NCBI RefSeq assembly: GCF_037948395.1
Contig: NZ_CP149940.1
Span: forward strand, 682,001-746,000
Direction of reading: 5' to 3'
DNA length: 64,000 nucleotides
From: Serratia nevei
GTDB taxonomy: Bacteria; Pseudomonadota; Gammaproteobacteria; Enterobacterales; Enterobacteriaceae
Part shown: positions 43,524 to 55,663 of the stretch, one piece after another
Layout: the number at the start of each line of letters is the position of its first letter
Position numbering within the stretch: position 1 is the first letter of the stretch
Made by a program: the position numbers and the translations under genes
The notes under the pieces: model-generated
Told to the model about the DNA's origin: nothing
What the model saw: the letters and a program-made list of their open reading frames with translations, nothing else
Databases searched by the model: none

Positions 43524-44599
43524 TTTGGCTGGCCGAGCATTTGGTCAAGTATTACTCAGGCTTCAACGTCTTTTCTTATCTGACGTTCCGAGCCATTGTC
43601 AGCCTGCTGACCGCACTGTTCCTGTCGCTGTGGATGGGCCCTCGGGTGATCAAGCGCCTGCAAGAAATGTCCTTCGGCCAGGTGGTGCGTAACGACGGCC
43701 CCGAGTCGCACTTCAGCAAGCGCGGCACGCCGACCATGGGCGGCATCATGATCCTGACCTCCATCACCATTTCGGTGCTGATGTGGGCTTACCCGTCCAA
43801 CCCGTATGTCTGGTGCGTGCTGTTCGTGCTGGTGGGTTACGGCATCGTCGGCTTCGTCGACGACTACCGCAAGGTGGTGCGTAAGGACACCAAAGGGCTG
43901 ATCGCCCGCTGGAAGTATTTCTGGCAGTCGGTGATTGCGCTGATTGTCGCATTCGCCATGTACGCCGTAGGAAAAGACACGCCAGCCACCGAGCTGGTTG
44001 TGCCGTTCTTTAAGGACGTGATGCCGCAGCTGGGCCTGCTGTACATCCTGCTGGCCTATTTCGTGATCGTCGGCACCAGCAACGCGGTCAACCTGACCGA
44101 CGGCCTGGACGGCCTGGCTATCATGCCGACGGTATTCGTGGCGGCCGGCTTCGCGCTGGTGGCCTGGGCGACCGGTAACATGAACTTCGCCAACTACCTG
44201 CATATTCCGTATCTGCGTCATGCCGGTGAGTTGGTGATCGTGTGTACCGCCATCGTCGGCGCCGGCCTCGGGTTCCTGTGGTTCAACACTTACCCGGCCC
44301 AGGTGTTTATGGGCGACGTCGGTTCGTTGGCGCTGGGCGGCGCGCTGGGCACCATCGCGGTGCTGCTGCGTCAGGAGTTCTTGTTGGTGATCATGGGCGG
44401 CGTATTCGTGGTAGAGACGCTGTCGGTGATCCTGCAGGTGGGATCGTTCAAGCTGCGCGGGCAACGCATTTTCCGCATGGCGCCGATTCACCACCACTAT
44501 GAATTGAAAGGCTGGCCTGAGCCGCGCGTTATCGTGCGCTTCTGGATCATTTCGCTGATGCTGGTGCTGATTGGCCTGGCAACGCTGAAGGTGCGTTAA
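43517..44599 (+). CDS. mraY: Phospho-MurNAc-pentapeptide translocase MraY
   Basis: MraY transfers phospho-MurNAc-pentapeptide to undecaprenyl phosphate, making lipid I at the inner membrane. The 360-aa product equals E. coli in length and has ten transmembrane segments. The catalytic and Mg-binding motifs are VDDYRK and [10 protein letters not shown], with the [14 protein letters not shown] loop near the C-terminus. It overlaps the murF end by 7 bp. Confidence 0.97.
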   Translation: MLVWLAEHLVKYYSGFNVFSYLTFRAIVSLLTALFLSLWMGPRVIKRLQEMSFGQVVRNDGPESHFSKRGTPTMGGIMILTSITISVLMWAYPSNPYVWCVLFVLVGYGIVGFVDDYRKVVRKDTKGLIARWKYFWQSVIALIVAFAMYAVGKDTPATELVVPFFKDVMPQLGLLYILLAYFVIVGTSNAVNLTDGLDGLAIMPTVFVAAGFALVAWATGNMNFANYLHIPYLRHAGELVIVCTAIVGAGLGFLWFNTYPAQVFMGDVGSLALGGALGTIAVLLRQEFLLVIMGGVFVVETLSVILQVGSFKLRGQRIFRMAPIHHHYELKGWPEPRVIVRFWIISLMLVLIGLATLKVR

Positions 44600-44601
44600 T
44601 C

Positions 44602-45921
44602 ATGGCAGACTATCAGGGTAGAAAAGTCGTCATCATCGGGTTGGGCCTCACCGGCCTGTCCTGCGTCGATTTCTTCATGGCGCGCGGTGTGACGCCGCGC
44701 GTGATGGATACCCGTATCGCGCCGCCAGGCTTGGACAAACTGCCTGAGAGCGTGGAGCGTCATCTGGGCGATCTGAATCAGGACTGGCTGCTGGCGGCGG
44801 ATCTGATCGTTGCCAGCCCGGGCGTCGCGCTGGCGACCCCGGCATTGAGCGCCGCGGCGGATGCCGGCGTGGAAATCGTCGGCGACGTCGAACTGTTCTG
44901 CCGTGAAGCGCAGGCGCCGATCGTGGCGATCACCGGCTCCAACGGCAAAAGCACCGTCACCACCCTGGTGGGCGAGATGGCGAAAGCCGCCGGTTGGGCG
45001 GTGGGCGTGGGCGGCAATATCGGCCTGCCGGCGCTGAGCCTGCTGCGTCAGGAATGCCAGCTTTACGTGCTGGAGCTGTCCAGCTTCCAGCTGGAAACGA
45101 CGTATAGCCTGCGGGCGGCGGCGGCGACCATCCTGAACGTGACCGAAGATCATATGGATCGCTATCCGTTCGGCCTGCAGCAGTATCGCGGCGCCAAGCT
45201 GCGCGTGTATGAAAACGCCGCCGTGTGCGTGGTGAACGCAGACGATGCACTGACCATGCCGGTGCGCGGCGCCGACGAGCGCTGCGTCAGCTTCGGCGCC
45301 GACGTGGGCGACTATCACCTGAACCGTCAGCAGGGGGAAACCTGGCTGCGGGTGCGCGGTGAGAAAGTGCTGAATACGCGCGAGATGAAACTGACCGGCC
45401 GCCACAACTACACCAACGCCCTGGCAGCGTTGGCGTTGGCGGATGCGGTCAATATCCCGCGCGCGTCCAGCCTGAAGGCGCTGACCACCTTCACCGGCCT
45501 GGCGCACCGCTTCCAGCTGGCCTGGGAGCACAACGGCGTGCGTTGGATCAACGACTCCAAAGCCACCAACGTCGGCAGCACCGAAGCGGCGCTGAACGGC
45601 CTGCAGGTAGACGGCACGTTGCATTTGCTGCTGGGCGGCGACGGCAAGTCCGCCGATTTCTCGCCGCTGGCGCGCTATCTGCAGGGCGACAACGTGCGTC
45701 TGTACTGCTTTGGCCGCGACGGCGCCCAGCTGGCACAGCTGCGGCCGGAGGTGGCGACGCTGACCGAGACCATGGAGCAGGCGATGCGCACCATCGCCGG
45801 CCGCGTACAGCCTGGCGACATGGTATTGCTGTCGCCGGCCTGCGCCAGCCTCGATCAGTTCCGTAATTTTGAAGTGCGCGGCGATGAGTTCGCCCGCCTG
45901 GCGCAGGAGCTTGGCGGATGA
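44602..45921 (+). CDS. murD: UDP-MurNAc-L-Ala-D-Glu synthetase MurD
   Basis: MurD adds D-glutamate to UDP-MurNAc-L-alanine in the cytosol. The 439-aa product (E. coli 438) has an N-terminal Rossmann UDP-binding domain ([13 protein letters not shown]), the ATP P-loop [11 protein letters not shown] (about residues 110-120) and a C-terminal ligase domain with LLLGGDGK. It begins 2 bp after mraY, and its stop overlaps the ftsW start as ATGA. Confidence 0.97.
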   Translation: MADYQGRKVVIIGLGLTGLSCVDFFMARGVTPRVMDTRIAPPGLDKLPESVERHLGDLNQDWLLAADLIVASPGVALATPALSAAADAGVEIVGDVELFCREAQAPIVAITGSNGKSTVTTLVGEMAKAAGWAVGVGGNIGLPALSLLRQECQLYVLELSSFQLETTYSLRAAAATILNVTEDHMDRYPFGLQQYRGAKLRVYENAAVCVVNADDALTMPVRGADERCVSFGADVGDYHLNRQQGETWLRVRGEKVLNTREMKLTGRHNYTNALAALALADAVNIPRASSLKALTTFTGLAHRFQLAWEHNGVRWINDSKATNVGSTEAALNGLQVDGTLHLLLGGDGKSADFSPLARYLQGDNVRLYCFGRDGAQLAQLRPEVATLTETMEQAMRTIAGRVQPGDMVLLSPACASLDQFRNFEVRGDEFARLAQELGG

Positions 45922-47120
45922 AACTACGCTTGCCGAACTTCGGGCTGACAGAACGACTGAAAGACTGGGTGACCGGCGCGCGCGACAACGACGCGGTCAA
46001 CATGGTGCTGTACGATCGCACCCTGCTGTGGCTGACCTTCGGGTTGGCGATCATCGGCTTCGTGATGGTGACCTCGGCGTCGATGCCGATCGGCCAACGC
46101 CTGGCGGACGATCCGTTCCTGTTCGCCAAACGCGACGCGCTGTACCTCGGCCTGGCGTTCGGCCTGTCGCTGGTGACGCTGCGCGTCCCGATGGAGATTT
46201 GGCAGCGCTACAGCAACGTGATGCTGCTGATGTCGATCGTGATGCTGCTGATCGTGCTGGTGGTGGGGAGTTCGGTGAACGGGGCCTCGCGCTGGATCGC
46301 GCTCGGCCCGCTGCGTATTCAGCCGGCGGAGCTGTCCAAGCTGTCGCTGTTCTGCTACCTGGCGAGCTATCTGGTGCGCAAGGTGGAAGAGGTACGCAGC
46401 AACTTCTGGGGCTTCTGCAAGCCGATGGGCGTGATGGTGGTGCTGGCAGTGCTGCTGCTGGCGCAGCCGGACCTCGGTACCGTGGTAGTGCTGTTCATCA
46501 CCACGCTGGCGATGCTGTTCCTGGCCGGCGCGAAAATGTGGCAGTTCCTGGCGATCATCGGCTCCGGCGTGTTCGCCGTGGTGCTGCTGATCATCGCGGA
46601 ACCGTACCGTATGCGCCGCGTGACGTCGTTCTGGAACCCGTGGGCCGATCCGTTCGGCAGCGGCTACCAGCTGACCCAGTCGCTGATGGCGTTCGGCCGC
46701 GGCGAGTTCTGGGGACAGGGGCTCGGCAACTCGGTGCAGAAACTGGAGTATTTGCCGGAAGCACACACCGACTTCATCTTCTCCATTTTGGGTGAAGAAC
46801 TGGGCTATATCGGTGTGGTTTTAGCCCTGTTAATGGTATTCTTCGTCGCTTTTCGCGCGATGTCCATCGGGCGCCGCGCGCTGGAGATCGACCAACGCTT
46901 CTCCGGCTTCCTGGCCTGCGCGATCGGCGTATGGTTCAGCTTCCAGGCGCTGGTTAACGTCGGCGCCGCCGCGGGCATGCTGCCGACCAAAGGTCTGACG
47001 CTGCCGCTGATCAGTTACGGCGGCTCGAGCTTGCTGATTATGTCGACGGCCATCGTGCTGTTGCTGCGAATTGATTATGAAACGCGCCTGACCAAGGCTC
47101 AGGCGTTTGTGAAGAGGTAA
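45918..47120 (+). CDS. ftsW: Septal peptidoglycan glycosyltransferase FtsW (SEDS)
   Basis: FtsW polymerises lipid II at the septum with FtsI. The 400-aa product (E. coli 414) is a polytopic SEDS-family protein with about ten transmembrane helices. It has the conserved catalytic-loop region [10 protein letters not shown]...[11 protein letters not shown] and the C-terminal signature [15 protein letters not shown]. Its ATG overlaps the murD TGA. The shorter N-terminus relative to E. coli lies in the cytoplasmic tail. Confidence 0.97.
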   Translation: MKLRLPNFGLTERLKDWVTGARDNDAVNMVLYDRTLLWLTFGLAIIGFVMVTSASMPIGQRLADDPFLFAKRDALYLGLAFGLSLVTLRVPMEIWQRYSNVMLLMSIVMLLIVLVVGSSVNGASRWIALGPLRIQPAELSKLSLFCYLASYLVRKVEEVRSNFWGFCKPMGVMVVLAVLLLAQPDLGTVVVLFITTLAMLFLAGAKMWQFLAIIGSGVFAVVLLIIAEPYRMRRVTSFWNPWADPFGSGYQLTQSLMAFGRGEFWGQGLGNSVQKLEYLPEAHTDFIFSILGEELGYIGVVLALLMVFFVAFRAMSIGRRALEIDQRFSGFLACAIGVWFSFQALVNVGAAAGMLPTKGLTLPLISYGGSSLLIMSTAIVLLLRIDYETRLTKAQAFVKR

Positions 47121-47123
47121 GGG

Positions 47124-48188
47124 ATGAGCGGGAAACCTAAGCGTTTAATGGTGATGGCAGGCGGTACCGGCGGGCACGTGTTCCCGGGGCTGGCGGTCGC
47201 GCATCATCTGATGGCGCAGGGCTGGCAGGTGCGCTGGCTCGGAACCGCAGACCGAATGGAAGCCGATCTGGTGCCGAAGCACGGGATCGAGATTGATTTT
47301 ATCCGCATCTCCGGCCTGCGCGGCAAAGGCCTGAAGGCCCAGCTGACTGCGCCGCTGCGGATCTGGCAGGCGGTGCGTCAGGCGAAAGCCATCATGCGCA
47401 GCTATCAGCCGGACGTGGTGCTGGGGATGGGCGGTTACGTTTCCGGCCCCGGCGGCCTGGCAGCCTGGCAGTGCGGCATCCCGGTGGTGCTGCACGAGCA
47501 GAACGGCATCGCCGGCTTGACCAACCGCTGGCTGGCGCGCATCGCCGCCAAAGTGATGCAGGCCTTCCCCGGCGCATTCCCGAACGCCGAGGTGGTGGGC
47601 AACCCGGTACGTACCGACGTGTTGGCGCTGCCGTTGCCGGCGGAGCGGTTGCAGGGGCGCGAAGGCCCGATCCGCGTGCTGGTGATTGGCGGAAGTCAGG
47701 GCGCGCGCGTGCTGAATCAGACAGTTCCTGAAGTCGCGGCGCGTTTGGGCGATAGAATTACGCTCTGGCATCAGGTTGGCAAGGGCGCGCTGGAAACGGT
47801 GCTGAGCGACTACGAAAGGGTAGGGCAGACGCAGCACAAGGTGACCGAGTTCATCGACGACATGGCCGCCGCCTACGCCTGGGCCGACGTGGTGGTCTGC
47901 CGCTCCGGCGCGTTGACCGTCAGCGAAATCGCGGCAGCGGGGCTGCCGGCGATCTTCGTGCCGTTCATGCACAAGGACCGTCAGCAGTACTGGAACGCGC
48001 GTCCGCTGGAAGAAGCCGGCGCGGCGAAGATTATCGAACAGCCGCAGTTCAACGCCGATGTGGTGGCTGAACTGCTGGCGAGCTGGGATCGCAAGACGCT
48101 GCTGGCCATGGCCGAGAAAGCGCGCGCGGTCGCCATTCCGGACGCCACCGAGCGCGTGGCGGCGGAGCTGGTGCGGCTCGCCAAGTAA
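47124..48188 (+). CDS. murG: Lipid II synthase MurG
   Basis: MurG adds GlcNAc to lipid I on the cytoplasmic face, yielding lipid II. The 354-aa product (E. coli 355) is a GT-B glycosyltransferase with the three G-loops [12 protein letters not shown] (about residues 14-25), [11 protein letters not shown] and [10 protein letters not shown]. The C-terminal donor site includes [10 protein letters not shown]. It begins 3 bp after ftsW. Confidence 0.97.
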   Translation: MSGKPKRLMVMAGGTGGHVFPGLAVAHHLMAQGWQVRWLGTADRMEADLVPKHGIEIDFIRISGLRGKGLKAQLTAPLRIWQAVRQAKAIMRSYQPDVVLGMGGYVSGPGGLAAWQCGIPVVLHEQNGIAGLTNRWLARIAAKVMQAFPGAFPNAEVVGNPVRTDVLALPLPAERLQGREGPIRVLVIGGSQGARVLNQTVPEVAARLGDRITLWHQVGKGALETVLSDYERVGQTQHKVTEFIDDMAAAYAWADVVVCRSGALTVSEIAAAGLPAIFVPFMHKDRQQYWNARPLEEAGAAKIIEQPQFNADVVAELLASWDRKTLLAMAEKARAVAIPDATERVAAELVRLAK

Positions 48189-48198
48189 CGAGTGCAGG

Positions 48199-48216
48199 GG
48201 TTCGGTGCGCCGAACC
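48199..48216 (+). repeat. Hairpin in the murG-murC spacer
   Basis: GGTTCGG/CCGAACC with loop TGCG sits 10 bp past the murG stop, in the longest gap of the mur block (84 bp). There is no U-tract, so it is more likely an mRNA-processing or stability hairpin than a terminator. Confidence 0.45.
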
Positions 48217-48272
48217 TGAATAAAAGCAATGTGATGTAGGGCCGGGGTACCGGATCCGGATTAGAGAGAGTG

Positions 48273-49748
48273 ATGAATACACAACAACTGGCGAAACTAC
48301 GTACTATCGTGCCCGAGATGCGTCGCGTCCGGCACATTCACTTTGTCGGCATCGGTGGCGCCGGCATGGGTGGTATCGCCGAAGTGTTGGCAAACGAAGG
48401 GTATCAGATCAGCGGCTCCGACCTGGCGCCGAATCCGGTCACCCAACAGTTGAGCGCGCTCGGGGCGACGATTTATTTCAATCACCGTCCGGAAAACGTG
48501 CTGGATGCGAGCGTAGTGGTGGTGTCTACCGCCATCTCCGCCGACAACCCGGAGATCGTCGCCGCCCGTGAAGCGCGCATCCCGGTGATCCGCCGCGCAG
48601 AAATGCTGGCGGAGCTGATGCGTTTTCGCCACGGCATCGCTATCGCCGGCACGCACGGCAAAACCACCACCACGGCGATGGTTTCGAGCATTTACGCCGA
48701 AGCCCGCCTGGACCCGACCTTCGTCAACGGCGGGCTGGTGAAGGCGGCGGGCACCCACGCGCGACTGGGGTCCAGCCGTTATCTGATCGCGGAAGCGGAT
48801 GAGAGCGATGCGTCGTTCCTGCATCTGCAGCCGATGGTGGCCGTGGTCACCAACATCGAAGCCGACCATATGGACACTTACCAGGGCGACTTCGAGAACC
48901 TGAAGCAGACGTTTATCAATTTCTTGCACAACCTGCCGTTCTACGGCCGTGCGGTGATGTGCATCGACGATCCGGTCGTGCGCGAGCTGTTGCCGCGCGT
49001 GGGTCGCCACATCACCACCTATGGCTTCAGTGAAGATGCCGATGTGCGCATCGAAGACTACCGGCAGATTGGGCCGCAGGGGCACTTTACCCTGAGCCGT
49101 CAGGACAAACCGTTGCTGACGGTGACGCTGAACGCGCCGGGCCGCCACAATGCGTTGAACGCGGCGGCGGCGGTGGCGGTGGCAACCGAAGAAGGCATCG
49201 ACGACGAAGATATCCTGCGCGCGCTGGCGGGCTTCCAGGGCACCGGGCGTCGCTTCGATTTCCTCGGCGAGTTCCCGCTGGAGCCGGTCAACGGCAAAGC
49301 GGGCAGCGCGATGCTGGTGGACGACTACGGCCACCATCCGACCGAGGTGGACGCCACGCTGAAAGCGGCGCGCGCCGGCTGGCCAGACAAGCGTTTGGTG
49401 ATGATCTTCCAGCCGCACCGTTATACGCGCACCCGCGATCTGTACGACGATTTCGCCAACGTGCTGTCGCAGGTGGATGTGCTGCTGATGCTCGACGTGT
49501 ACGCCGCTGGCGAAGCGCCGATCCCGGGCGCGGACAGCCGTTCGCTGTGCCGCACCATCCGCAGCCGCGGCAAGCTGGATCCGATACTGGTTTCCGATGC
49601 CGATACCGTGCCGGAAACCCTGGCGCAGCTGCTGCAGGATGAAGACTTGGTGCTGGTGCAAGGCGCCGGCAACGTGGGCAAAATCGCCCGTAAACTGGCC
49701 GAGCTGAAGCTGCAGCCGCCGAAGAAAGAGGAGGAGCACCATGGCTGA
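48273..49748 (+). CDS. murC: UDP-N-acetylmuramate-L-alanine ligase MurC
   Basis: MurC adds the first amino acid, L-alanine, to UDP-MurNAc. The 491-aa product (E. coli 491) has the UDP-binding [14 protein letters not shown] (about residues 24-37), the P-loop [12 protein letters not shown] (about 122-133) and the conserved [16 protein letters not shown] immediately before the ATG is in frame; I use the ATG at 48273 ([10 protein letters not shown]). Its end overlaps the ddlB start by 8 bp. Confidence 0.97.
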   Translation: MNTQQLAKLRTIVPEMRRVRHIHFVGIGGAGMGGIAEVLANEGYQISGSDLAPNPVTQQLSALGATIYFNHRPENVLDASVVVVSTAISADNPEIVAAREARIPVIRRAEMLAELMRFRHGIAIAGTHGKTTTTAMVSSIYAEARLDPTFVNGGLVKAAGTHARLGSSRYLIAEADESDASFLHLQPMVAVVTNIEADHMDTYQGDFENLKQTFINFLHNLPFYGRAVMCIDDPVVRELLPRVGRHITTYGFSEDADVRIEDYRQIGPQGHFTLSRQDKPLLTVTLNAPGRHNALNAAAAVAVATEEGIDDEDILRALAGFQGTGRRFDFLGEFPLEPVNGKAGSAMLVDDYGHHPTEVDATLKAARAGWPDKRLVMIFQPHRYTRTRDLYDDFANVLSQVDVLLMLDVYAAGEAPIPGADSRSLCRTIRSRGKLDPILVSDADTVPETLAQLLQDEDLVLVQGAGNVGKIARKLAELKLQPPKKEEEHHG

Positions 49749-50661
49749 TAAAGTTGCAGTTCTGCTGGGCGGCACCTCCGCTGAACGTGAAGTCTCTCTG
49801 CAATCCGGTGCCGCGGTGCTGGCCGGGTTGCGCGAAGCCGGTATCGATGCGCACGGCGTCGATACCCGCGATTTCCCGGTGACCCAGCTGAAAGAGCAGG
49901 GGTTCACCAAAGTGTTTATCGCGCTGCATGGCCGCGGCGGCGAGGACGGCACCCTGCAGGGGCTGCTGGAGTTCCTCGAACTGCCTTATACCGGCAGCGG
50001 TGTGATGGCCTCGGCGCTGACCATGGACAAATGGCGCACCAAAATGGTGTGGCAGTCGATGGGTTTGCCGGTGGCGCCTTACGTGGCGCTGAATCGCCAG
50101 CTGTACCTCAGCGGCGAAAAAGCGGCGCTGCTGGCGCGCGTGGCGGAGCTCGGCCTGCCGCTGATCGTCAAGCCGAGCCGTGAAGGTTCCAGCGTCGGCA
50201 TGAGCAAGGTCACCGAAAGCGCCGCGTTGGAAGCCGCGTTGGAAGAGGCCTTCCGCCATGATGACGACGTATTGGTGGAGAAGTGGCTGAGCGGCCCGGA
50301 ATATACCGTGGCGATGCTGGGCGACCAGGTTCTGCCGTCGATCCGCATCCAGCCGGCCGGCGTGTTTTACGACTACCAGGCCAAGTACATTTCGGACGAC
50401 ACGCAGTACTTCTGCCCGAGCGGTTTGAGCGCCGAGCAGGAAGCCGAGATGGCGGCGTTGGCGCTGCGCGCCTATCGCGGCCTGGACTGCAGCGGCTGGG
50501 GCCGCGTCGACGTGATGCAAGACAGCGATGGCAGCTTCTATCTGCTTGAGGTGAACACCTCTCCGGGCATGACCAGTCATAGCCTGGTGCCGATGGCGGC
50601 GCGCCAGTTTGGATTAAGCTTCTCGCAGTTGGTGGCGAGAATTTTGGAGTTGGCCGACTGA
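49741..50661 (+). CDS. ddlB: D-alanine-D-alanine ligase DdlB
   Basis: DdlB makes the D-Ala-D-Ala dipeptide used by MurF. The 306-aa product (E. coli 306) is an ATP-grasp enzyme with [13 protein letters not shown] at the N-terminus, [26 protein letters not shown] and the metal-binding [17 protein letters not shown] near the C-terminus. It overlaps murC, and ftsQ starts 1 bp after its stop. Confidence 0.97.
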   Translation: MADKVAVLLGGTSAEREVSLQSGAAVLAGLREAGIDAHGVDTRDFPVTQLKEQGFTKVFIALHGRGGEDGTLQGLLEFLELPYTGSGVMASALTMDKWRTKMVWQSMGLPVAPYVALNRQLYLSGEKAALLARVAELGLPLIVKPSREGSSVGMSKVTESAALEAALEEAFRHDDDVLVEKWLSGPEYTVAMLGDQVLPSIRIQPAGVFYDYQAKYISDDTQYFCPSGLSAEQEAEMAALALRAYRGLDCSGWGRVDVMQDSDGSFYLLEVNTSPGMTSHSLVPMAARQFGLSFSQLVARILELAD

Positions 50662-50662
50662 T

Positions 50663-51514
50663 ATGTCGCAAGCTGCCCTGAATGCGCGCGATCGCGAGGT
50701 GGATAACGGCCCGCGCCGCAGCAATGGAACCCAGTTGGCGGGAATGATTTTCCTGCTGATGGTGTTGGGAACGGTCGTGTGGAGCGGTTGGGCGGTGCTT
50801 GGCTGGATGAAAGACGCCAGTCGCCTGCCGCTCTCAAGGCTGGTGGTGACCGGCGAACGCCACTACACCACCAACGATGATATTCGTCAGGCGATCCTGG
50901 CGCTGGGCGCGCCCGGCACCTTTATGACGCAGGATGTGGACGTCATCCAGCAGCAGATCGAACGTCTGCCGTGGATCAAGCAGGCCAGCGTGCGCAAACA
51001 ATGGCCGGATGAGCTGAAGATCCATCTGGTGGAGTACGTCCCGGTGGCGCGCTGGAACGATTTGCACATGGTGGACGCCGAAGGCAAAGCGTTCAGCGTG
51101 CCGGCGGAGCGGGCGGGCAAACAGAAGTTGCCGCTGCTCTACGGGCCGGAAGGGAGCGAGCAGGATGTGCTGGAAGGCTATCGGGCGATGAGCGCCACGT
51201 TGGCGGCCAGCAAATATACGCTGAAAATGGCGGCGATGACCGCGCGCCATTCCTGGCAGCTGGCGCTGGACAACGATGTCCGGCTTGAGCTGGGGCGAGA
51301 TGACCGCAACGGGCGTTTGCAGCGGTTTATCGAGCTTTACCCGGTATTGCAGCAGCAGGGCCAGGCGGAGAGCAAGCGTGTCAGCTATGTCGATCTGCGC
51401 TACGAGTCCGGCGCTTCGGTAGGGTGGGCTCCGGTGTTGGTCGATCCGCAGGCGCTTGGCGGTCAGCAAAACAGTAATCAGCAACAGAATCAGGCACAGG
51501 CAAAACAACAATGA
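50663..51514 (+). CDS. ftsQ: Cell division protein FtsQ
   Basis: FtsQ is a bitopic divisome protein that recruits FtsL-FtsB. The 283-aa product (E. coli 276) has a cytoplasmic N-terminus, one transmembrane helix (about residues 27-49), a POTRA domain beginning [15 protein letters not shown] and a periplasmic beta domain. The C-terminus is a Gln-rich tail ([16 protein letters not shown]), slightly longer than in E. coli. Its end overlaps the ftsA start. Confidence 0.96.
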   Translation: MSQAALNARDREVDNGPRRSNGTQLAGMIFLLMVLGTVVWSGWAVLGWMKDASRLPLSRLVVTGERHYTTNDDIRQAILALGAPGTFMTQDVDVIQQQIERLPWIKQASVRKQWPDELKIHLVEYVPVARWNDLHMVDAEGKAFSVPAERAGKQKLPLLYGPEGSEQDVLEGYRAMSATLAASKYTLKMAAMTARHSWQLALDNDVRLELGRDDRNGRLQRFIELYPVLQQQGQAESKRVSYVDLRYESGASVGWAPVLVDPQALGGQQNSNQQQNQAQAKQQ

Positions 51515-52767
51515 TCAAGTCGACGGACAGAAAACTGGTAGTTGGACTGGAGATCGGTACTGCAAAAGTCTCCGCGTTGGTAGGGGAAGTTCTGCCCGAT
51601 GGCATGGTCAACATTATCGGGGTGGGCAGCTGCCCGTCTCGCGGCATGGATAAGGGTGGCGTAAACGACCTGGAGTCGGTGGTGAAGTGCGTACAGCGCG
51701 CCATCGATCAGGCCGAGCTGATGGCGGACTGCCAGATCTCCTCGGTGTACCTGGCGCTGTCGGGCAAACACATCAGCTGCCAGAACGAAATCGGCATGGT
51801 GCCGATCTCGGAAGAGGAAGTGACGCAGGACGACGTGGAGAACGTGGTGCACACCGCCAAATCGGTGCGCGTGCGCGACGAACACCGCATTCTGCACGTG
51901 ATTCCTCAGGAATACGCCATCGATTATCAGGAAGGCATCAAAAACCCGGTTGGGCTGTCCGGCGTGCGTATGCAGGCCAAGGTGCATCTGATTACCTGCC
52001 ATAACGATATGGCGAAGAACATCGTCAAGGCCGTGGAACGTTGCGGCCTGAAAGTTGACCAACTTATTTTCGCCGGTCTGGCCGCGAGCTACGCGGTGCT
52101 GACTGAAGATGAACGCGAACTCGGCGTTTGCGTGGTGGATATCGGCGGCGGCACCATGGATATGGCGGTGTACACCGGCGGTGCGCTGCGCCACACCAAA
52201 GTGATCCCTTATGCCGGGAACGTGGTCACCAGCGATATCGCCTACGCCTTCGGCACGCCGCCGACCGACGCGGAAGCGATTAAAGTTCGACACGGCTGTG
52301 CGCTTGGGTCGATTGTTAGCAAGGATGAGAATGTAGAGGTGCCTAGCGTCGGGGGACGTCCTCCGCGCAGTCTGCAAAGACAGACGCTGGCTGAAGTCAT
52401 TGAGCCACGCTACACCGAACTGTTGAATCTGGTTAACGATGAAATTTTGCAATTGCAGGAGCAACTGCGTCAGCAAGGGGTGAAGCATCATCTGGCAGCC
52501 GGTATCGTGCTGACCGGTGGCGCCGCCCAGATTGATGGCCTGGCAGCCTGTGCGCAACGGGTGTTCCACACCCAGGTACGCATCGGCCAACCCTTGAACA
52601 TCACGGGTCTGACGGATTATGCGCAGGAGCCTTACTACTCGACAGCGGTAGGTCTGCTGCACTATGGAAAAGAGTCTCACCTGAGCGGTGAGACGGAAGT
52701 AGAAAAACGCGCCTCGGTGGGCAATTGGTTTAAACGCATCAATAGCTGGCTGAGAAAAGAGTTTTAA
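51511..52767 (+). CDS. ftsA: Cell division protein FtsA
   Basis: FtsA is an actin-like ATPase that tethers FtsZ filaments to the inner membrane. The 418-aa product (E. coli 420) has the N-terminal GLEIGTAKV phosphate loop, the 1C domain, [27 protein letters not shown] and a C-terminal amphipathic membrane-targeting helix ([14 protein letters not shown]). From about 52280 the codon mix becomes less G/C-biased, in the part that in E. coli carries internal ftsZ promoters. Confidence 0.97.
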   Translation: MIKSTDRKLVVGLEIGTAKVSALVGEVLPDGMVNIIGVGSCPSRGMDKGGVNDLESVVKCVQRAIDQAELMADCQISSVYLALSGKHISCQNEIGMVPISEEEVTQDDVENVVHTAKSVRVRDEHRILHVIPQEYAIDYQEGIKNPVGLSGVRMQAKVHLITCHNDMAKNIVKAVERCGLKVDQLIFAGLAASYAVLTEDERELGVCVVDIGGGTMDMAVYTGGALRHTKVIPYAGNVVTSDIAYAFGTPPTDAEAIKVRHGCALGSIVSKDENVEVPSVGGRPPRSLQRQTLAEVIEPRYTELLNLVNDEILQLQEQLRQQGVKHHLAAGIVLTGGAAQIDGLAACAQRVFHTQVRIGQPLNITGLTDYAQEPYYSTAVGLLHYGKESHLSGETEVEKRASVGNWFKRINSWLRKEF

Positions 52768-52841
52768 TGTTTCAACAAAGAGATCATGCTGAGTAATCTT
52801 TTTATGATCTCGCAGCGACAGGCACAAAACGGAGAGAAACT

Positions 52842-53996
52842 ATGTTTGAACCAATGGAACTAACCAATGACGCGGTGATTAAAGTCATCGGCGTCGGCGG
52901 CGGCGGTGGCAATGCCGTTGAACACATGGTGCGCGAGCGCATCGAAGGTGTTGAATTCTTCGCTGTGAACACGGACGCCCAGGCGCTCCGCAAAACGGCG
53001 GTTGGCCAAACCATCCAGATCGGTAGCGGTATTACCAAAGGTCTGGGTGCGGGCGCGAACCCGGAAGTGGGTCGCAATTCAGCGGAAGAAGACCGCGAAG
53101 CCCTGCGCGCAGCGCTGGACGGCGCAGACATGGTCTTCATCGCGGCCGGCATGGGCGGCGGTACCGGTACCGGTGCGGCACCAGTGGTGGCTGAAGTGGC
53201 TAAAGATTTGGGTATTCTGACCGTGGCCGTGGTGACCAAGCCTTTTAACTTCGAAGGCAAGAAGCGCATGGCATTCGCGGAGCAGGGTATCGCTGAGCTG
53301 TCCAAACACGTGGACTCGCTGATCACCATCCCGAACGATAAATTGCTGAAAGTTCTGGGTCGCGGCATCTCTCTGCTGGACGCGTTCGGCGCGGCCAACG
53401 ACGTGCTGAAAGGCGCGGTGCAGGGTATCGCCGAGCTGATCACCCGTCCGGGCCTGATGAACGTCGACTTCGCCGACGTGCGCACCGTGATGTCCGAAAT
53501 GGGCTACGCGATGATGGGTTCCGGCGTGGCTTGCGGTGAAGACCGTGCCGAAGAAGCGGCCGAAATGGCGATCTCCAGCCCACTGCTGGAAGACATCGAC
53601 CTGTCCGGCGCGCGCGGCGTGCTGGTCAACATCACCGCCGGCTTCGACCTGCGTCTGGATGAGTTCGAAACCGTGGGTAACACCATCCGTGCGTTCGCGT
53701 CCGACAACGCTACCGTGGTTATCGGTACCTCGCTGGATCCGGAAATGAACGACGAACTGCGCGTAACCGTGGTTGCAACCGGTATCGGTATGGACAAACG
53801 TCCTGAAATCACCCTGGTGACCAATAAGCAGGCCAGCCAGCCGGTGATGGATCACCGTTATCAGCAGCACGGCATGTCGCCTCTGCCGCAGGAAGTGAAA
53901 CCTGCCGCCAAGGTGGTCAACGACCAAGCTGCGCAGCCGAATAAAGAGCCCGACTATCTTGATATTCCAGCCTTCCTGCGTAAACAGGCAGACTAA
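52842..53996 (+). CDS. ftsZ: Cell division GTPase FtsZ
   Basis: FtsZ is the tubulin homologue that forms the Z ring. The 384-aa product (E. coli 383) has the G-box [11 protein letters not shown] (about residues 106-116), the T7 synergy loop with NVDFADV (about 207-213) and a variable linker. The C-terminal peptide [14 protein letters not shown] binds FtsA, ZipA and ZapD (encoded at 59753-60505). GGAGAG precedes the ATG. It follows ftsA by 74 bp. Confidence 0.98.
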   Translation: MFEPMELTNDAVIKVIGVGGGGGNAVEHMVRERIEGVEFFAVNTDAQALRKTAVGQTIQIGSGITKGLGAGANPEVGRNSAEEDREALRAALDGADMVFIAAGMGGGTGTGAAPVVAEVAKDLGILTVAVVTKPFNFEGKKRMAFAEQGIAELSKHVDSLITIPNDKLLKVLGRGISLLDAFGAANDVLKGAVQGIAELITRPGLMNVDFADVRTVMSEMGYAMMGSGVACGEDRAEEAAEMAISSPLLEDIDLSGARGVLVNITAGFDLRLDEFETVGNTIRAFASDNATVVIGTSLDPEMNDELRVTVVATGIGMDKRPEITLVTNKQASQPVMDHRYQQHGMSPLPQEVKPAAKVVNDQAAQPNKEPDYLDIPAFLRKQAD

Positions 53997-54011
53997 GAAT
54001 ATCCTGAGAAT

Positions 54012-55017
<1,006 letters not shown>

Positions 55018-55030
55018 GGTCTGAATTCCT

Positions 55031-55085
55031 CGCCTGCTGCGAATAACGGCAGGCGCATCCTCTGAGAGCCTGAGAATTCAGGCTC
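55031..55085. terminator. Two hairpins after lpxC
   Basis: CGCCTGC/GCAGGCG (55031-55055) and GAGCCTGA/TCAGGCTC (55066-55085) lie between lpxC and the end of the convergent dciA. Neither strand has a U-tract, so they may act with Rho or as RNA-stability elements. Confidence 0.4.
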
Positions 55086-55121
55086 GTGATGCCGTCTGAT
55101 GTTTTGCAGCTGTGTCGCTGA

Positions 55122-55637
55122 TTACTTATCACGACTGGTTGTGTTGGTACCCTCTCCGGCCAATGCAGCCAGCCGTTCCAATATCTTGCGCAGTTTCTCC
55201 GGGCTACGGCTCGCCAATCCTCTCAGTTCTTCCGCACTTTCCAGACTCAAATGCCGCATCGGCACGGGTTTTTCCGGCGCTTTCTCTGCGTTTTGCACCT
55301 GGTGGCTGCCTTTCGCCATCAAGGCCGGATTAATCCTGATGTCGATCGACGACAATGATGGTAGAATTTGCGCTCGTAGTGCAGACAGCAAAGCGGGTTG
55401 TTCGTAGCGCAAGCGCATCATCCAACTGGCATTTGCCGTTTCGAGCACTAAAATACCCTGTCGGAAATTCGCGACGCGGCACCAGGGATGCAGGGGAGCA
55501 GGCAACAGGCCCTTCACTGCACGGTTAAGCTTGAGCAGCGCCACCGCGCGTTGCTGGACGTTATGCAGCGGCCCTTTGCTGCCGGCAGACGCGTCGTCGA
55601 ACAGGACATCTAATAATTGTGGACGGCTATCGCGCAT
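55122..55637 (-). CDS. dciA: DciA-like (DUF721) protein, putative replicative helicase loader
   Basis: DciA proteins assist loading of the replicative helicase DnaB in bacteria that lack DnaC. The 171-aa product has the N-terminal DUF721 fold with AVALLKLNRAVKGLLPAPLHPWCRVANFRQGILVLETANASWMMRLR in segments, and an Arg/Glu-rich helical C-terminus. I chose the ATG at 55637 (MRDSRPQLLDVLF); the frame is open a further 52 codons, but that stretch overlaps secM and is not family-like. It is antisense to and 26 bp from the secM start. E. coli has no dciA here. Whether it still works alongside DnaC is unknown. Confidence 0.8.
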   Translation of the reverse strand: MRDSRPQLLDVLFDDASAGSKGPLHNVQQRAVALLKLNRAVKGLLPAPLHPWCRVANFRQGILVLETANASWMMRLRYEQPALLSALRAQILPSLSSIDIRINPALMAKGSHQVQNAEKAPEKPVPMRHLSLESAEELRGLASRSPEKLRKILERLAALAGEGTNTTSRDK

Positions 55638-55663
55638 AATGGGCTCCGGCGGATTATAAACTC

